64,000 nt of DNA, taken from assembly GCF_019599145.1 (NCBI RefSeq), contig NZ_CP080647.1:5270001-5334000 (forward strand), written 5' to 3'. Position numbers and translations under genes: made by a program. Every line of letters starts with the position of its first letter. Positions within the stretch are counted from its first letter, which is position 1. The notes under the pieces are model-generated. The model had not been told where the DNA came from and did not search any database. It saw only the letters and a list, made by a program, of their open reading frames with translations. Below are positions 45,125 to 54,678 of the stretch, in pieces. The stretch is from Streptomyces akebiae. GTDB taxonomy: Bacteria > Actinomycetota > Actinomycetes > Streptomycetales > Streptomycetaceae.

Positions 45125-47191
45125 TTAATTGTGCCGTTCAGTGGCTGCACGGATGGCTTGGCGTATTCCTGGATCCACAGCGCGATCGTCCGCCAGCTCG
45201 GCGAAATGACGCGCGGAATCCGGATGGTCGCGAAATGCAGGGGCCACGATCCTCGCGACGTCTCCTCTCAACGTGCACAGCCAAGACCTGATGGCGTCTT
45301 GTGGGCGCCACTGATCCCAGTTTCCGTCCCATTCGCACATGGCACGGATGGATTCATCGAGGAGGTCCCATTCATTGCTGCTGGCCGCACTGATGGCTAT
45401 TCCGTGAAGCCACGTGACGGCGCGCGCTGCTTCACCAAATTTCACCGGATTAGTTCCGTTGCCATCCACGTGCTTGGCCAATGCTCTCAATAGGGTGATG
45501 GCTTGCCTGGAGTTGTGAGACATCGATGGTACTGCGAGCTCTGGCTGCAGCCGAGGCAGAACATCTAGGTGCAGACCGTAGTCGTCCGGGTGGCTAGCGA
45601 TGAGTTCAAGGAACGCGTCGGTGGCATGGGACTCTCCCGAATTGGCGGCATCAAGCAGTGTTTCGGCACGTGCTACGGCCGGCTCATGAGGCTCGCTGAA
45701 TTCGCGATCGATGAGATCTAGCAGCTCGTCGATGCTTTGTGGCCTACGCTCGGCTTCCTGCTGCGTCGCGGCTCTTACGATGTTCCTCCAGGGCCCGGGC
45801 GGAGGAAGCAGTTCAACATTCGATTGGGGCATCTCGCCAGTGAGAGCCCATGCGATCACTCGCCCGAGGCTGTAGATGTCGCTGGCAGCCGTGGCGTCTT
45901 CGTGAGGCTTTATGAAGAGCTCGGGGGCTGCGAATCCTTCGGTGCCGATAAAGTGGCCCGTCCGGCCGACTTTGGTCGTTTGCCCCCGTGGCCTCCGCAC
46001 CACTCCCCAGTCTGCGAGGGTCCACCGGCCGTCGAGGAGAAGCATATTTGAGGGCTTGATGTCGCGGTGCATCCAGCCTTGTTGGTGCGCCTTATCCAGA
46101 ATGGAACCCATGGAACCTATCAGTTCACGCAGGTTATCAGATTCTCGCAGTTGTTCGCGCTTCTCCTCGGCCGTCGCTTCAGCCAGTGGCATAATGAACC
46201 ATCTGTGATCCTGCTCAAAATCAAGGATCGGCATATAGTTCGGGTGGTCATTTAGCAGCTCGGCTATATCGATTTCTCTGCGCATTCGGGCGCTGGGGTT
46301 TTCCCGTTGGGATAGCCGCCGCTTGAATGCCACTTCGACGCCCGAAGTCTTATGTGAGGCGCGGAATACCGCCGCTTGACCGCCTTCTTCGATGGGGACG
46401 CGGTCAAGGCTGTAGTCCTTCTTTATGCCCCGCCCTCCTCGAATCACCTCTCGGTAACGGTCAAGGTGCGGTGGAACTTTCGTCAGATCGCCCCACAGCT
46501 TCAGGAGGGGGCTGAAGGAGTGCGACAGTATTTTCTTCGCGAAGCCCTCGATGAATCCCTCGATGGACATATCGGCGCGAGGTTCGTAGAGCGATGGATT
46601 CTCCCCGGTGGTGGAGGAGGCGTAGGCGATTTTGTCGTAGAGTCCGTCGCTGTAAAACTGCGCAAAGGTCTCGGCTAGCCGCTGCTTGTGTGACGGTCCG
46701 CTGCGTGCGGCACCGCTTTCTCCCGGCCTACGTGTTGGGGCGTTTACGCGGTCGCTTTCTTCAAGGATGAAGAAGAGCCCGAGGTAAGGTTGAAAATCGT
46801 CATCGTCGTGCTGCCTGACGGAAAAGGCAGTCGAGGTCAGATCTTGGATGCGGTTATTGATATTATTCGTGGATCCTGGCCCGCCGAGTTGCGTAAAAGT
46901 AGCCGCTGCGAGCGGAATCCCGTCCTTGCGCACCACCAGGTCCCATGCCGAACCGCTCAGGCCGTACGCTCCCGGCAGCCTGGCGTCGCGGCCGACCTGG
47001 ATCCAAGAACGATCGACGCCACGCTCGACAAGGGCTTCGACCACATGCTCAGTGAAACGGGCCCAGGGGCGCCGCACTGCCGCGGCACTGGCTAGGGAGC
47101 CATCCGGGCCGGTAGCGCTGATGCGTGCTTCACTACGCCGACGATCCTCTGCCCAGAAGGTTCGAGCTGCTTCCCTTAGCGCCTCGGCCAC
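45125..47191 (-). CDS. Protein kinase with inactive PaeR7I-like N-terminal domain
   Basis: 688 residues. Residues 40-225 parallel the restriction enzyme encoded next door: WDLVVRKDGIPLAAATFTQL and GGPGSTNNINNRIQD match its WDIVIAHEGTLIAAFELKAL and GGPSFSNNYNNRVEE. The catalytic Glu and Lys of the ExK motif are Thr98 and Thr100 here, so nuclease activity is probably lost. Residues 255-510 form a Ser/Thr kinase: KRR Lys290, HRDIKPSN (Asp377), DWG (Asp394) in place of DFG, and APE. The C-terminal 180 residues are helical and unassigned. AT-rich for the window. It lies 111 bases after the endonuclease gene, same strand; a regulatory or abortive role linked to restriction is inference. Confidence 0.85.
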   Translation of the reverse strand: MAEALREAARTFWAEDRRRSEARISATGPDGSLASAAAVRRPWARFTEHVVEALVERGVDRSWIQVGRDARLPGAYGLSGSAWDLVVRKDGIPLAAATFTQLGGPGSTNNINNRIQDLTSTAFSVRQHDDDDFQPYLGLFFILEESDRVNAPTRRPGESGAARSGPSHKQRLAETFAQFYSDGLYDKIAYASSTTGENPSLYEPRADMSIEGFIEGFAKKILSHSFSPLLKLWGDLTKVPPHLDRYREVIRGGRGIKKDYSLDRVPIEEGGQAAVFRASHKTSGVEVAFKRRLSQRENPSARMRREIDIAELLNDHPNYMPILDFEQDHRWFIMPLAEATAEEKREQLRESDNLRELIGSMGSILDKAHQQGWMHRDIKPSNMLLLDGRWTLADWGVVRRPRGQTTKVGRTGHFIGTEGFAAPELFIKPHEDATAASDIYSLGRVIAWALTGEMPQSNVELLPPPGPWRNIVRAATQQEAERRPQSIDELLDLIDREFSEPHEPAVARAETLLDAANSGESHATDAFLELIASHPDDYGLHLDVLPRLQPELAVPSMSHNSRQAITLLRALAKHVDGNGTNPVKFGEAARAVTWLHGIAISAASSNEWDLLDESIRAMCEWDGNWDQWRPQDAIRSWLCTLRGDVARIVAPAFRDHPDSARHFAELADDRAVDPGIRQAIRAATERHN

Positions 47192-47302
47192 CTGGCTACC
47201 CCCGCTCAGTGTTGATCGCGGCCATCGCCCTAGAGGCTACAGACGAGGGCTGACACTGGCCCGGTACAGGTCGCACTCCGGGCCAGTCATGTATGGGGCA
47301 GG

Positions 47303-48061
47303 TCAGAACAGTCCGTCAGTGTGCTGCTGGCTGGCGTTGGCCGCGGGGATCCCCAGCGCCTTCATTTCTGCGAGCCGACCCGTGATCGCTGCGGAGAAGT
47401 GGCGCCAGTCCAACGCTTCCTCGGGCTCTCCAGGGCTGGGGTTGTCCCTGGAGGAGGTGATGTAGCAGGCCGTGTTGTAGAGCCCTTCTTCCAGCAGCCT
47501 CTTGCAGAAGATCGCGAAGCGGTCTTGGTAAGACGTGCCCTGCCAGATGTCCTCCGGGGGGTACGCAGGGTTCGAGGCCAGGCGAACCGCGTTCCTTGAC
47601 TTGGGGTGGTCCTCCATGATGAAGAAGTAGCCGAGCCAAGGCCGTGATCCGGGGTACCACTCCGTGAGTGCTGCACGTTGCAGGTCGACTGCGCTCCCCA
47701 GCGCTTCCTCGACCCGGTTGTTGTAGTTGTTCGAGAAGGAGGGGCCACCGAGAGCTTTGAGTTCGAAGGCGGCGATGAGGGTTCCTTCGTGGGCGATGAC
47801 TATGTCCCACTTCTTCAACGGGCGGTAGTGGCCTGGAAGTTCGAGATCCTTGTCTACACGGATCGATTCCTTCGGGTACCCCGCCTCCAGGAAGAACTTG
47901 GAGATCAGACCGGCCACGCTGTCGAAGTGCTTGCCGCCACGGACAGATCCCGCGGTGCCGGCACCAACAGCATTTTTGATGGCTGACAGATCGTTCTGTG
48001 ACGCTTTGGCCCCCCAGTACTGAGCGATAGCGTCCTCGAAGTCTTGGCGGGTGACCGTCAA
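47303..48061 (-). CDS. PaeR7I-type (XhoI-like) type II restriction endonuclease
   Basis: 252 residues, close to the usual size of PaeR7I/XhoI enzymes. The PD-(D/E)XK site is visible as WDIVIA (Asp86) and AFELKALGG (Glu100, Lys102), followed by the family hallmark SFSNNYNNRVEEALG. PaeR7I and XhoI cut CTCGAG; that specificity is expected but not proven here. TTG start after AGGGAGGGAACGG, 14 bases behind the methyltransferase stop, so both are co-transcribed. Confidence 0.88.
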   Translation of the reverse strand: MTVTRQDFEDAIAQYWGAKASQNDLSAIKNAVGAGTAGSVRGGKHFDSVAGLISKFFLEAGYPKESIRVDKDLELPGHYRPLKKWDIVIAHEGTLIAAFELKALGGPSFSNNYNNRVEEALGSAVDLQRAALTEWYPGSRPWLGYFFIMEDHPKSRNAVRLASNPAYPPEDIWQGTSYQDRFAIFCKRLLEEGLYNTACYITSSRDNPSPGEPEEALDWRHFSAAITGRLAEMKALGIPAANASQQHTDGLF

Positions 48062-48075
48062 GATCCGTTCCCTCC

Positions 48076-49752
48076 CTAGTCGGGCAGCTCGACGAGCCCG
48101 TAGACACGCAGGGCGGCCTCCGTGGCAGCCTTCACGTCGCGCTTGTCGAACGCTTCCGCTAGGGCGGTCTTGTCGCTCTCGCTGATTGCTTCCGGATGGG
48201 GCACGCGGATCTTGCGGAGGTACTGCGCCTGGAAGCGAAGCGTTCCCCCTCGCATCTTGACCGCGTACGCCTCCACGAACGCTTCCGCGACTTTGGACAG
48301 CAGTAGGCCACCGAGTACCCGCATGTCCCAGACGTCCGAGACGATGAAGTACAGGTTGTGGTGAGGGTACAACTCGCCTTGATCCAGGACCGGGTGGATC
48401 GTCAGCTTCATGTCCGGAAACAGCAGCTTGGGCCGTCGCGTCAGACGGTGATCGACCTTATCGATCGTCTTGAACCAGCGCTTAGGCTGCTTGACCGCGA
48501 TGTAGCGCTTCCGCAAGGCAGCCCCGTGCTCCTCGAAGTACGCGGCGAGCCGGGGGTAGGCGGAGAGCTCGACCAGGTCGCCTTCGGCCGTCCACGGGTT
48601 GACCAGGTAGGTACCGTTCCAGTTGAGCGCGCCGCTCGTGGTGTCGCGGACCATGGCCATGGGCAGCAGCCGGTCGCTCTCGACCAAGTCCTCGTCCTTC
48701 GTGAGGAAGACCTTGTCAGCGCCAGTGGCGATGCCGATACCGACACGCGTCCCGGTCTTGTCGTCCTCCAACAGCCGGAAGCGCTCAGTGAGTTCCTCCA
48801 GAACCGCCAGCCTGGCTGGCGAGGCCGCTGGCCATGAATCCTCGTCCGGGAACCAGTGCGGCATGCGGGCGGCTTGGAACGCCGTGGTGGTGACCGACTC
48901 CGATGCGGGCTTTGCGTACCAGTCGGCGAACTCGCGGGCTTGGATTCTGCCGAACGCCCGAGTCGTGTCCGCTGCCACTGCTTCGCCCTGGGGCCGGTTC
49001 GAGATGATCGTGATCGCCGGATAGGCCGAAACCTGATCTTCGAAAGCGTCCACGTCGTGCATGACCAGGGCTAGGTCCATGCTGAAGTGGCTGGTCACCA
49101 GCTGGCGGAGCCGACGGCCGTACTGGTTCCGCATCCAGCGGTCGGCGCAGATGAAGCCCAGTCGCCCTCCGGGGTTGAGGCTTCGCAGAGCGACCTCATA
49201 GAAGCCGACATAGATGTCCGCTCTGCCACCCATGGTGGAGCAGGCTGTGCGGTAGGCCGCCATCCGATCGTCGGGGACGTCTTCGAGACGGATGTACGGA
49301 GGATTGCCGACCACGTAGTCGGCTCGGTGGTCTGCATCGGGTTGGAGAAGGTAGTCGCCTTGTTCGACCCAGGCGGCTGCCACCTGGCGGGCCTCCTCGG
49401 TTTGCCACCCCTCTTCCACCAGCTGCTTCTCGACGACTACACGGCTCTGCTCCACGTTGCGATCCAGTAGATCCAGAGCTCGGACCGCTGCGAGCGCATC
49501 TTCGAGCGGGCGATTGTGCGTGCGGCACGAGGCACTGATTCGCGAGGTGACGGCGGCAAGGAACGCACCTGTGCCGCAGGCCGGCTCGACGAGCTTCGCG
49601 TCACAGAGGTCCTTGTCGGCCGTGTAGCCGAGGAGGTCGAGGATCAGGTCGACCACCCAGCGTCGCGTGAAGACCTCGCCGTGCTCCACAGCCTCCCTGG
49701 GAAGGGCGGGAAGCGCGTGCAGGTCGGTGTCAGAGAGCAGAGGAGTGGCCAC
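48076..49752 (-). CDS. Adenine-specific DNA methyltransferase of the PaeR7I-type system
   Basis: 558 residues. SAM motif I VEPACGTGAFLAAV, catalytic NPPYIRL (N6-adenine type) and a target-recognition C-terminal half (RPKLLFPDMKLTIHP, MRGGTLRFQAQYLRKIRVPH) match Eco57I/PaeR7I-like N6-methyltransferases. It should protect the sequence cut by the downstream endonuclease. GTG start; no strong ribosome-binding site. It is first in the leftward order methylase, nuclease, kinase, so protection precedes cutting. Confidence 0.9.
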   Translation of the reverse strand: MATPLLSDTDLHALPALPREAVEHGEVFTRRWVVDLILDLLGYTADKDLCDAKLVEPACGTGAFLAAVTSRISASCRTHNRPLEDALAAVRALDLLDRNVEQSRVVVEKQLVEEGWQTEEARQVAAAWVEQGDYLLQPDADHRADYVVGNPPYIRLEDVPDDRMAAYRTACSTMGGRADIYVGFYEVALRSLNPGGRLGFICADRWMRNQYGRRLRQLVTSHFSMDLALVMHDVDAFEDQVSAYPAITIISNRPQGEAVAADTTRAFGRIQAREFADWYAKPASESVTTTAFQAARMPHWFPDEDSWPAASPARLAVLEELTERFRLLEDDKTGTRVGIGIATGADKVFLTKDEDLVESDRLLPMAMVRDTTSGALNWNGTYLVNPWTAEGDLVELSAYPRLAAYFEEHGAALRKRYIAVKQPKRWFKTIDKVDHRLTRRPKLLFPDMKLTIHPVLDQGELYPHHNLYFIVSDVWDMRVLGGLLLSKVAEAFVEAYAVKMRGGTLRFQAQYLRKIRVPHPEAISESDKTALAEAFDKRDVKAATEAALRVYGLVELPD

Positions 49753-49977
49753 GTCCCGACCCTACTAGGGAGGAATCCGGCCACGGACTCCGTCCACGAA
49801 CGAGTGGCGTTGGCGTCGAGCCACTTTCAGACAGCTCCTTCGATGGCCTTGTACTGCTCTGCGAGCCGTCCCGCGCATGACCTTGATCACCTCTTCATTG
49901 AGGGCTGACCGACTCGACGAAAGCTCGCCGAAGAACGCTCGGAGCCCGGGTGGTGCTCCTAGGATGAGTTCCTTTGC

Positions 49978-51513
49978 ATGCGGCGGTTGGACTGTGCAGA
50001 TGGGGGCTGGCGCGTGGCTGTGGTTGTAGAGCCTGTGGTGACTGAGGAGAAGCTCCGGGAGCTGCTGGCGGAGGCGTCGGAGCAGAGGGCTCTTGACTAC
50101 AAAGAAGCCCTCGACTTGTCCGAGCGTCGTGACCTCGTGGATATCGCCAAGGACGTTGCGGCTATGCAGGCCGAGCCCAGTGGTGGATACCTCGTCATCG
50201 GCGCCGACGATCACGGCAACCCCACTGGTCGGCTTTCCGAGAACCAGATTCGTGACTTCGACGAGGCGACGCTGCGGCCCAAGTTGCAGAAGTACATCCC
50301 GACGCTCACGATCCACACGGCTGCCCACTGTCTCGACGGGAAGTGGCTCGTTCTGCTCTACGTCGCCCCCAGCGCGGATGGATGTTGTGTCTTCCAGGTT
50401 GAAGGCACCTACCAGGACGGCAAGAAGCAGGTCACCGTCTTTCGTGCTGGTGACGTCTTTGTGCGACACGGCACTTCCAGTGAGCGGTGGAAGCAGAGTG
50501 ACGTGGTCGGCGTGTGGCAGCGGGCCATTGCCTCTCGTAAGGAGACCTGGCGGCGGGAGCTGCGCCAGGAACTCGAAGCCCAGGGAGCTATCGGAGCGGC
50601 TGCCCAGCACGTACGTCAACGATCAGTTTCGGCTCTCACCTGGCAGCTGGACCAGGAAGTGTTCGAGGCCGCGGTGCTGGAGTACCTGCGCGCCGAGGAC
50701 GACATCCCGCTTCGGCAGTTCTTGCTGTCCGCCCCGGCACAGGCCCGCGAGCTTCTCACCACCATGCCTGAAGACCTGCCCACCCTGCTGAATCGCGTGA
50801 CCAGCTTCACCGCATTGAGCCTCGTCCATGAGCGAACGCAGTGGGCCACCAAGGGCACGGACTCCTTGCTCTCCATCTACGACCTCGGCAACGACCTTCC
50901 CGAGTCCGCCCAAGATTCCCTCACTGGGCCGCGACTGTGGTTGTCCGTGCTGGAGCGGGTCTACGGGCTTGGCGGTCTCGCCGTTCGGCTACAAGACTGG
51001 CCAGCGGTCCGCATACTCGCCGACCGACGGGGAACCAATCAGGGCTTCGACTGGTTCGGCAGTTGGCTTCGCCACGGGCTGACGACGGGTTCCCGCGCCG
51101 GTCTACTTGCCTCCGGTGCTTCGCACAGCTCGGGACTGATCGCGGCAGCCCACAACACGGTCCGGGAAGTGCCGGCCCTTCATCCTGACGCCTCACCTGA
51201 CGACGACGCCGTGCTCAACAGCCTGTGCCAGTTCGATGCGCTCGGCGCACTGGTCGTTATGGGGGCAACGGGTAAGGCGGCAACCCGCTACTTCTATACG
51301 AATTTCGCTCGGTACATGACACAGCGCACCGAGCCTGCACTGGTCGCAATCACCCGCGACGCTGGAATGCGCCAGACGCTCTTCGATGGCAGCCCTGAGC
51401 TGCTGGAGGAGAGCCTGAAGCTCCTCGTGCGCATGGCTGACCAGGAAGGCTTCGGCTACAACGGGTGGACTGGTGTCAGCGACCCGCATCTGCAAGAACT
51501 CGTGTACGACTGA
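49978..51513 (+). CDS. AlbA_2 (Schlafen-like) domain protein
   Basis: 511 residues. The N-terminal AlbA_2 domain is clear from EQRALDYKEALDL and GGYLVIGADDHGNPTGRLS. The remaining 300 residues are helical and unassigned. AlbA_2/Schlafen domains bind or cleave nucleic acids and are frequent in phage-defence loci; here the gene is divergent from the restriction-modification-kinase set and fills the right end of the element. The start could be ATG 49978 or GTG 50014; neither has a strong ribosome-binding site. The gap 51514-51744 shows no gene. Confidence 0.75.
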   Translation: MRRLDCADGGWRVAVVVEPVVTEEKLRELLAEASEQRALDYKEALDLSERRDLVDIAKDVAAMQAEPSGGYLVIGADDHGNPTGRLSENQIRDFDEATLRPKLQKYIPTLTIHTAAHCLDGKWLVLLYVAPSADGCCVFQVEGTYQDGKKQVTVFRAGDVFVRHGTSSERWKQSDVVGVWQRAIASRKETWRRELRQELEAQGAIGAAAQHVRQRSVSALTWQLDQEVFEAAVLEYLRAEDDIPLRQFLLSAPAQARELLTTMPEDLPTLLNRVTSFTALSLVHERTQWATKGTDSLLSIYDLGNDLPESAQDSLTGPRLWLSVLERVYGLGGLAVRLQDWPAVRILADRRGTNQGFDWFGSWLRHGLTTGSRAGLLASGASHSSGLIAAAHNTVREVPALHPDASPDDDAVLNSLCQFDALGALVVMGATGKAATRYFYTNFARYMTQRTEPALVAITRDAGMRQTLFDGSPELLEESLKLLVRMADQEGFGYNGWTGVSDPHLQELVYD

Positions 51514-51744
51514 GTAGGCCAGCGGAGGAGCGATCGGTCGAGGATGTTGATTGGGTCCTGGTGGCACGGGCTCTCCTGGCCCGGATCGAGCCAGTTCGGA
51601 TCCGTCCGCGCTTACGCCGGGAGCGTCGGGTGCCCTGCCATGGTGGGCTGCTGAAGAGAGGCCCGGGCTCGACACTGTGACCTGTTCGACGGGACGGGCG
51701 CTACAGCCCATCCGCCTAGGCCCGCAGCCGTCCGCACTGGGAAC

Positions 51745-51764
51745 TGAGACCAAAACTGAGACCA
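51745..51764. repeat. 20-bp repeat matching 17100-17119
   Basis: TGAGACCAAAACTGAGACCA, just inside the right attachment repeat. The following bases align loosely with the end of the integrase relic at 16861-16895, suggesting that an integrase 3' end once lay here too. Confidence 0.55.
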
Positions 51765-51772
51765 CACACGAC

Positions 51773-51804
51773 GAAGAGCCCCGCTGCGAACAGCGGGGCC
51801 CTTC
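51773..51804. terminator. Hairpin downstream of tRNA-Ser
   Basis: GAAG-A-GCCCCGCTG / CAGCGGGGC-C-CTTC with CGAA loop (one mismatch). It has the same architecture as 16891-16928 but a different inner stem, and would terminate tRNA-Ser on the minus strand. Confidence 0.75.
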
Positions 51805-51882
51805 GACATCGTGCCCGGTGAGGCACTGGCGGAGGATACGAGATTCGAACTCGTGAGGGGTTGCCCCCAACACGCTTTCCAA
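51795..51882. repeat. Right attachment site: 88-bp direct repeat in tRNA-Ser
   Basis: Identical to 16916-17003. This copy is continuous with the 5' part of tRNA-Ser, so the tRNA remains complete at this end of the element. Confidence 0.92.
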
Positions 51883-51914
51883 GCGTGCGCCCTAGGCCTC
51901 TAGGCGAATCCTCC
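51827..51914 (-). tRNA. tRNA-Ser (anticodon GGA)
   Basis: 88 bases including encoded CCA. Acceptor stem GGAGGAT/ATCCTCC, a D-arm, anticodon loop CTTGGAAAG (anticodon GGA), the long variable arm of class II serine tRNAs, and T-loop GTTCGAATC. It serves as the integration target of the adjoining element. Confidence 0.95.
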
Positions 51915-52046
51915 GCCGGAAACATTACATGACGGCGGAGGGTGCTTGCGAACTCGTTCGACGACAGGTGATCAAGGTGGGGCCGAGGTGGGAGGGAGGG
52001 GCGGGGAGGCGGGTCGGCGGCCCCCGGGGATCGGGTAGGCTGGGTG

Positions 52047-52137
52047 CAGCCCCTCACGCGGCGCTATCTGACTGAACTCCCCCAGGGCCGGAAGGCAGCA
52101 AGGGTAGGTTGGCTCTGGCGGGTGCGTGAGGGGTCTT
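52047..52137 (+). ncRNA. ffs: Small signal recognition particle RNA (4.5S-like)
   Basis: The outer stem pairs CCCCTCACGC (about 52050-52059) with GCGTGAGGGG (52124-52133). The apical part contains the SRP hallmark CCAGGGCCGGAAGGCAGCAA. It sits directly upstream of dnaX, its usual place in Streptomyces. Exact ends are estimated. Confidence 0.9.
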
Positions 52138-52186
52138 CGTCGTCTTGGGCGCCGGGTTGTCAGTGGGCGCCTATAACCTCGTATGC

Positions 52187-54678
52187 GTGTCGTCTCTCGC
52201 GCTGTACCGCCGTTATCGCCCGGAGTCGTTCGCCGAGGTCATCGGGCAGGAGCATGTCACCGGCCCGCTGCAGCAGGCGTTGCGGAACAACCGGGTCAAT
52301 CACGCGTACCTGTTCAGCGGGCCGCGCGGCTGCGGCAAGACGACCAGCGCGCGCATCCTGGCCCGGTGTCTGAACTGCGAGCAGGGCCCCACACCCACCC
52401 CGTGCGGGGAGTGCCAGTCCTGCCAGGACCTGGCTCGCAACGGACCGGGGTCGATCGACGTCATCGAGATCGACGCCGCCTCGCACGGTGGCGTCGACGA
52501 TGCCCGTGACCTGCGGGAGAAGGCCTTCTTCGGGCCCGCGGGCAGCCGGTACAAGATCTACATCATCGACGAGGCCCACATGGTCACGTCGGCCGGCTTC
52601 AACGCGCTGCTGAAGGTCGTGGAGGAGCCGCCGGAGCACCTCAAGTTCATTTTCGCGACCACCGAGCCCGAGAAGGTCATCGGGACCATCCGGTCGCGTA
52701 CGCATCACTATCCGTTCCGGCTCGTCCCGCCCGGCACGCTCCGCGACTACCTCGGCGAGGTCTGCGGCCAGGAGAAGATCCCGGTCGAGGAGGGTGTCCT
52801 CCCGCTGGTCGTGCGCGCCGGGGCCGGCTCCGTGCGTGACTCGATGTCCGTCATGGACCAGCTGCTGGCCGGCGCGACGGAGCAGGGCGTGACGTACGCC
52901 ATGGCCACCTCGCTGCTCGGTTACACGGACGGGTCGTTGCTCGACTCGGTCGTCGAGGCCTTCGCCTCCGGGGACGGAGCCGCGGCCTTCGAGGTCGTCG
53001 ACCACGTCATCGAGGGCGGCAACGATCCGCGGCGGTTCGTCGCCGACCTGCTGGAGCGGCTGCGGGACCTGGTCATCCTGGCCGCCGTGCCGGACGCCAT
53101 CGACAAGGGGCTGATCGACGCCCCCGCCGATGTCCTGGAACGGATGCGGGCCCAGGCCGGCGTCTTCGGCGCCGCCGAGCTCAGCCGTGCCGCCGACCTC
53201 GTCAACGAAGGTCTCACTGAGATGCGCGGCGCCAACTCGCCCCGTCTCCAGCTCGAACTGATCTGCGCTCGCGTACTCCTCCCCGCCACCTACGGCGACG
53301 AACGGTCCGTCATGGCCCGCCTGGACCGCCTGGAACGAGGGGTGAACTTCTCCGGCGGCGGCGCCGCCCCGGCCATGGGGTACGTGCCCGGTCCCGACGC
53401 GCACGGGGGAGCGGCCCCGCCGATGGGCATGGCTCCGCACACCTCCCAGGCTCCGCACACGGCGCAGGTCCCGGCCGCCGCACAGGTTCCGCCGGGCGGC
53501 GGGCCCGCGGCAGCTCGGGCCGCGGTTCGGGGGGCGGGCGCCGGGTCTGGTTCCGGTGCGGGTGCGGGTGCGGGTGCGCCGGGTGCCGGCCCTGTGCCGG
53601 GTCCGGCGTCGGACGCGTACGGCTCCGGGGGCGCCGCCGGCGGGCCGGCGGCCGGTCCAGGCGGAAGTGGCCCCGCTGGGGCGGCTCCGGCCGCACCCCA
53701 TGAGGCTGCGCCGAGCGCCCCGGCCGCCGCCGCGAGCGGTGCTCCGGCAGGGCCCCCCACGCCCAGCCGGGCGCGGGTTCCACGTCCTCTCCCCCGCCCA
53801 CCGCGCAGGGCGCCCCCGGCGGCGCCGCTCCCGGCTCCTGGCCCACCCCGGCCAGTGCCGGCAGTGGACGCCGACCCGGCGGATGGCCGACGGCCGCGCC
53901 CGCCGGCGGCGGCTCCGCGCCCGGGGCCCCGTCCGCGCCCACCCCCGGCCCGGCCGCACCCGCACCCCCGGCGTACGCCCAGCCCGGTCCTCCTGCGGCG
54001 GCCCCGGCCCCGACCACCGCGTACAACCCCGCCCCGGGCGGACCCGACCCCCGCACGCTCTGGCCCAACATCCTGGAGACGGTGAAGAACCGCCGCCGCT
54101 TCACCTGGATCCTGCTCAGCCAGAACGCGCACGTGGCCGGTTTCGACGGCACGACCCTGCAGATCGGCTTCGTCAACGCGGGCGCCCGCGACAACTTCGC
54201 GAGCAGCGGCAGCGAGGACGTCCTGCGGGCGGCCCTGGCCGAGCAGTTCAACGTGCACTGGAAGATCGAGGCCGTCATCGACACGTCGGGCGGCTCGGCC
54301 CCTCCGGCCGCCCCCGGCGGCTACGGGTCTCCCGCCCCGGCCGCAGGCGGTTACGGAGGCGGCGGCTACGGCGGGGGCGGCACCGGCGGCGGCTACGGCG
54401 GCTCCCCGGCCCAGGCATCCCGTCCCGGCCCGCCCCAGGCCCCCGCCCCGGCCTCCCGCCCGGCATCCCCGGGCACGGCCGCGCCCCACCAGTCGGCTCC
54501 GGCCGCTCAGCCCGCCGCTCCCGTACCGCCCCCGGCTCCCGAGCCCCCGCCCGTCTCCCCCGAGGACGACATTGCCGAGGACGACGACCCCGACCTCGAC
54601 GAGTCCGCCCTCTCCGGCCACGAACTGATCGTGCGCGAACTCGGCGCGACGGTGGTCGAGGAGATCGCGAACGAGTAG
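52187..54678 (+). CDS. dnaX: DNA polymerase III subunit gamma/tau, apparent frameshift
   Basis: Clamp-loader ATPase. It starts at GTG 52187 (SSLALYRRYRPESFAEVIGQ); TAACCT seven bases upstream suggests a leaderless mRNA. Walker A is GPRGCGKTTSA, the zinc Cys cluster CLNCEQGPTPTPCGECQSC, then DEAHMVT and SRTHHYPFR. A long Ala/Pro/Gly linker follows. The 0 frame runs to 54085, but from about 53755 (a C6 run) the -1 frame carries the expected linker (APHAQPGAGSTSSPPPTAQG) and the conserved tail (WPNILETVKNRRRFTWILLS) to 54678. Either one base is missing here or a -1 shift is used to make the long form. Confidence 0.93.

Noticed and set aside
53740..53770. Classical programmed frameshift signal in dnaX
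   Set aside because: The site reads GGG CCC CCC in the 0 frame, which does not form the A-rich heptamer used in E. coli, and the direction relative to short and long products is reversed. A missing base is the simpler explanation, so it is kept only as an open question.
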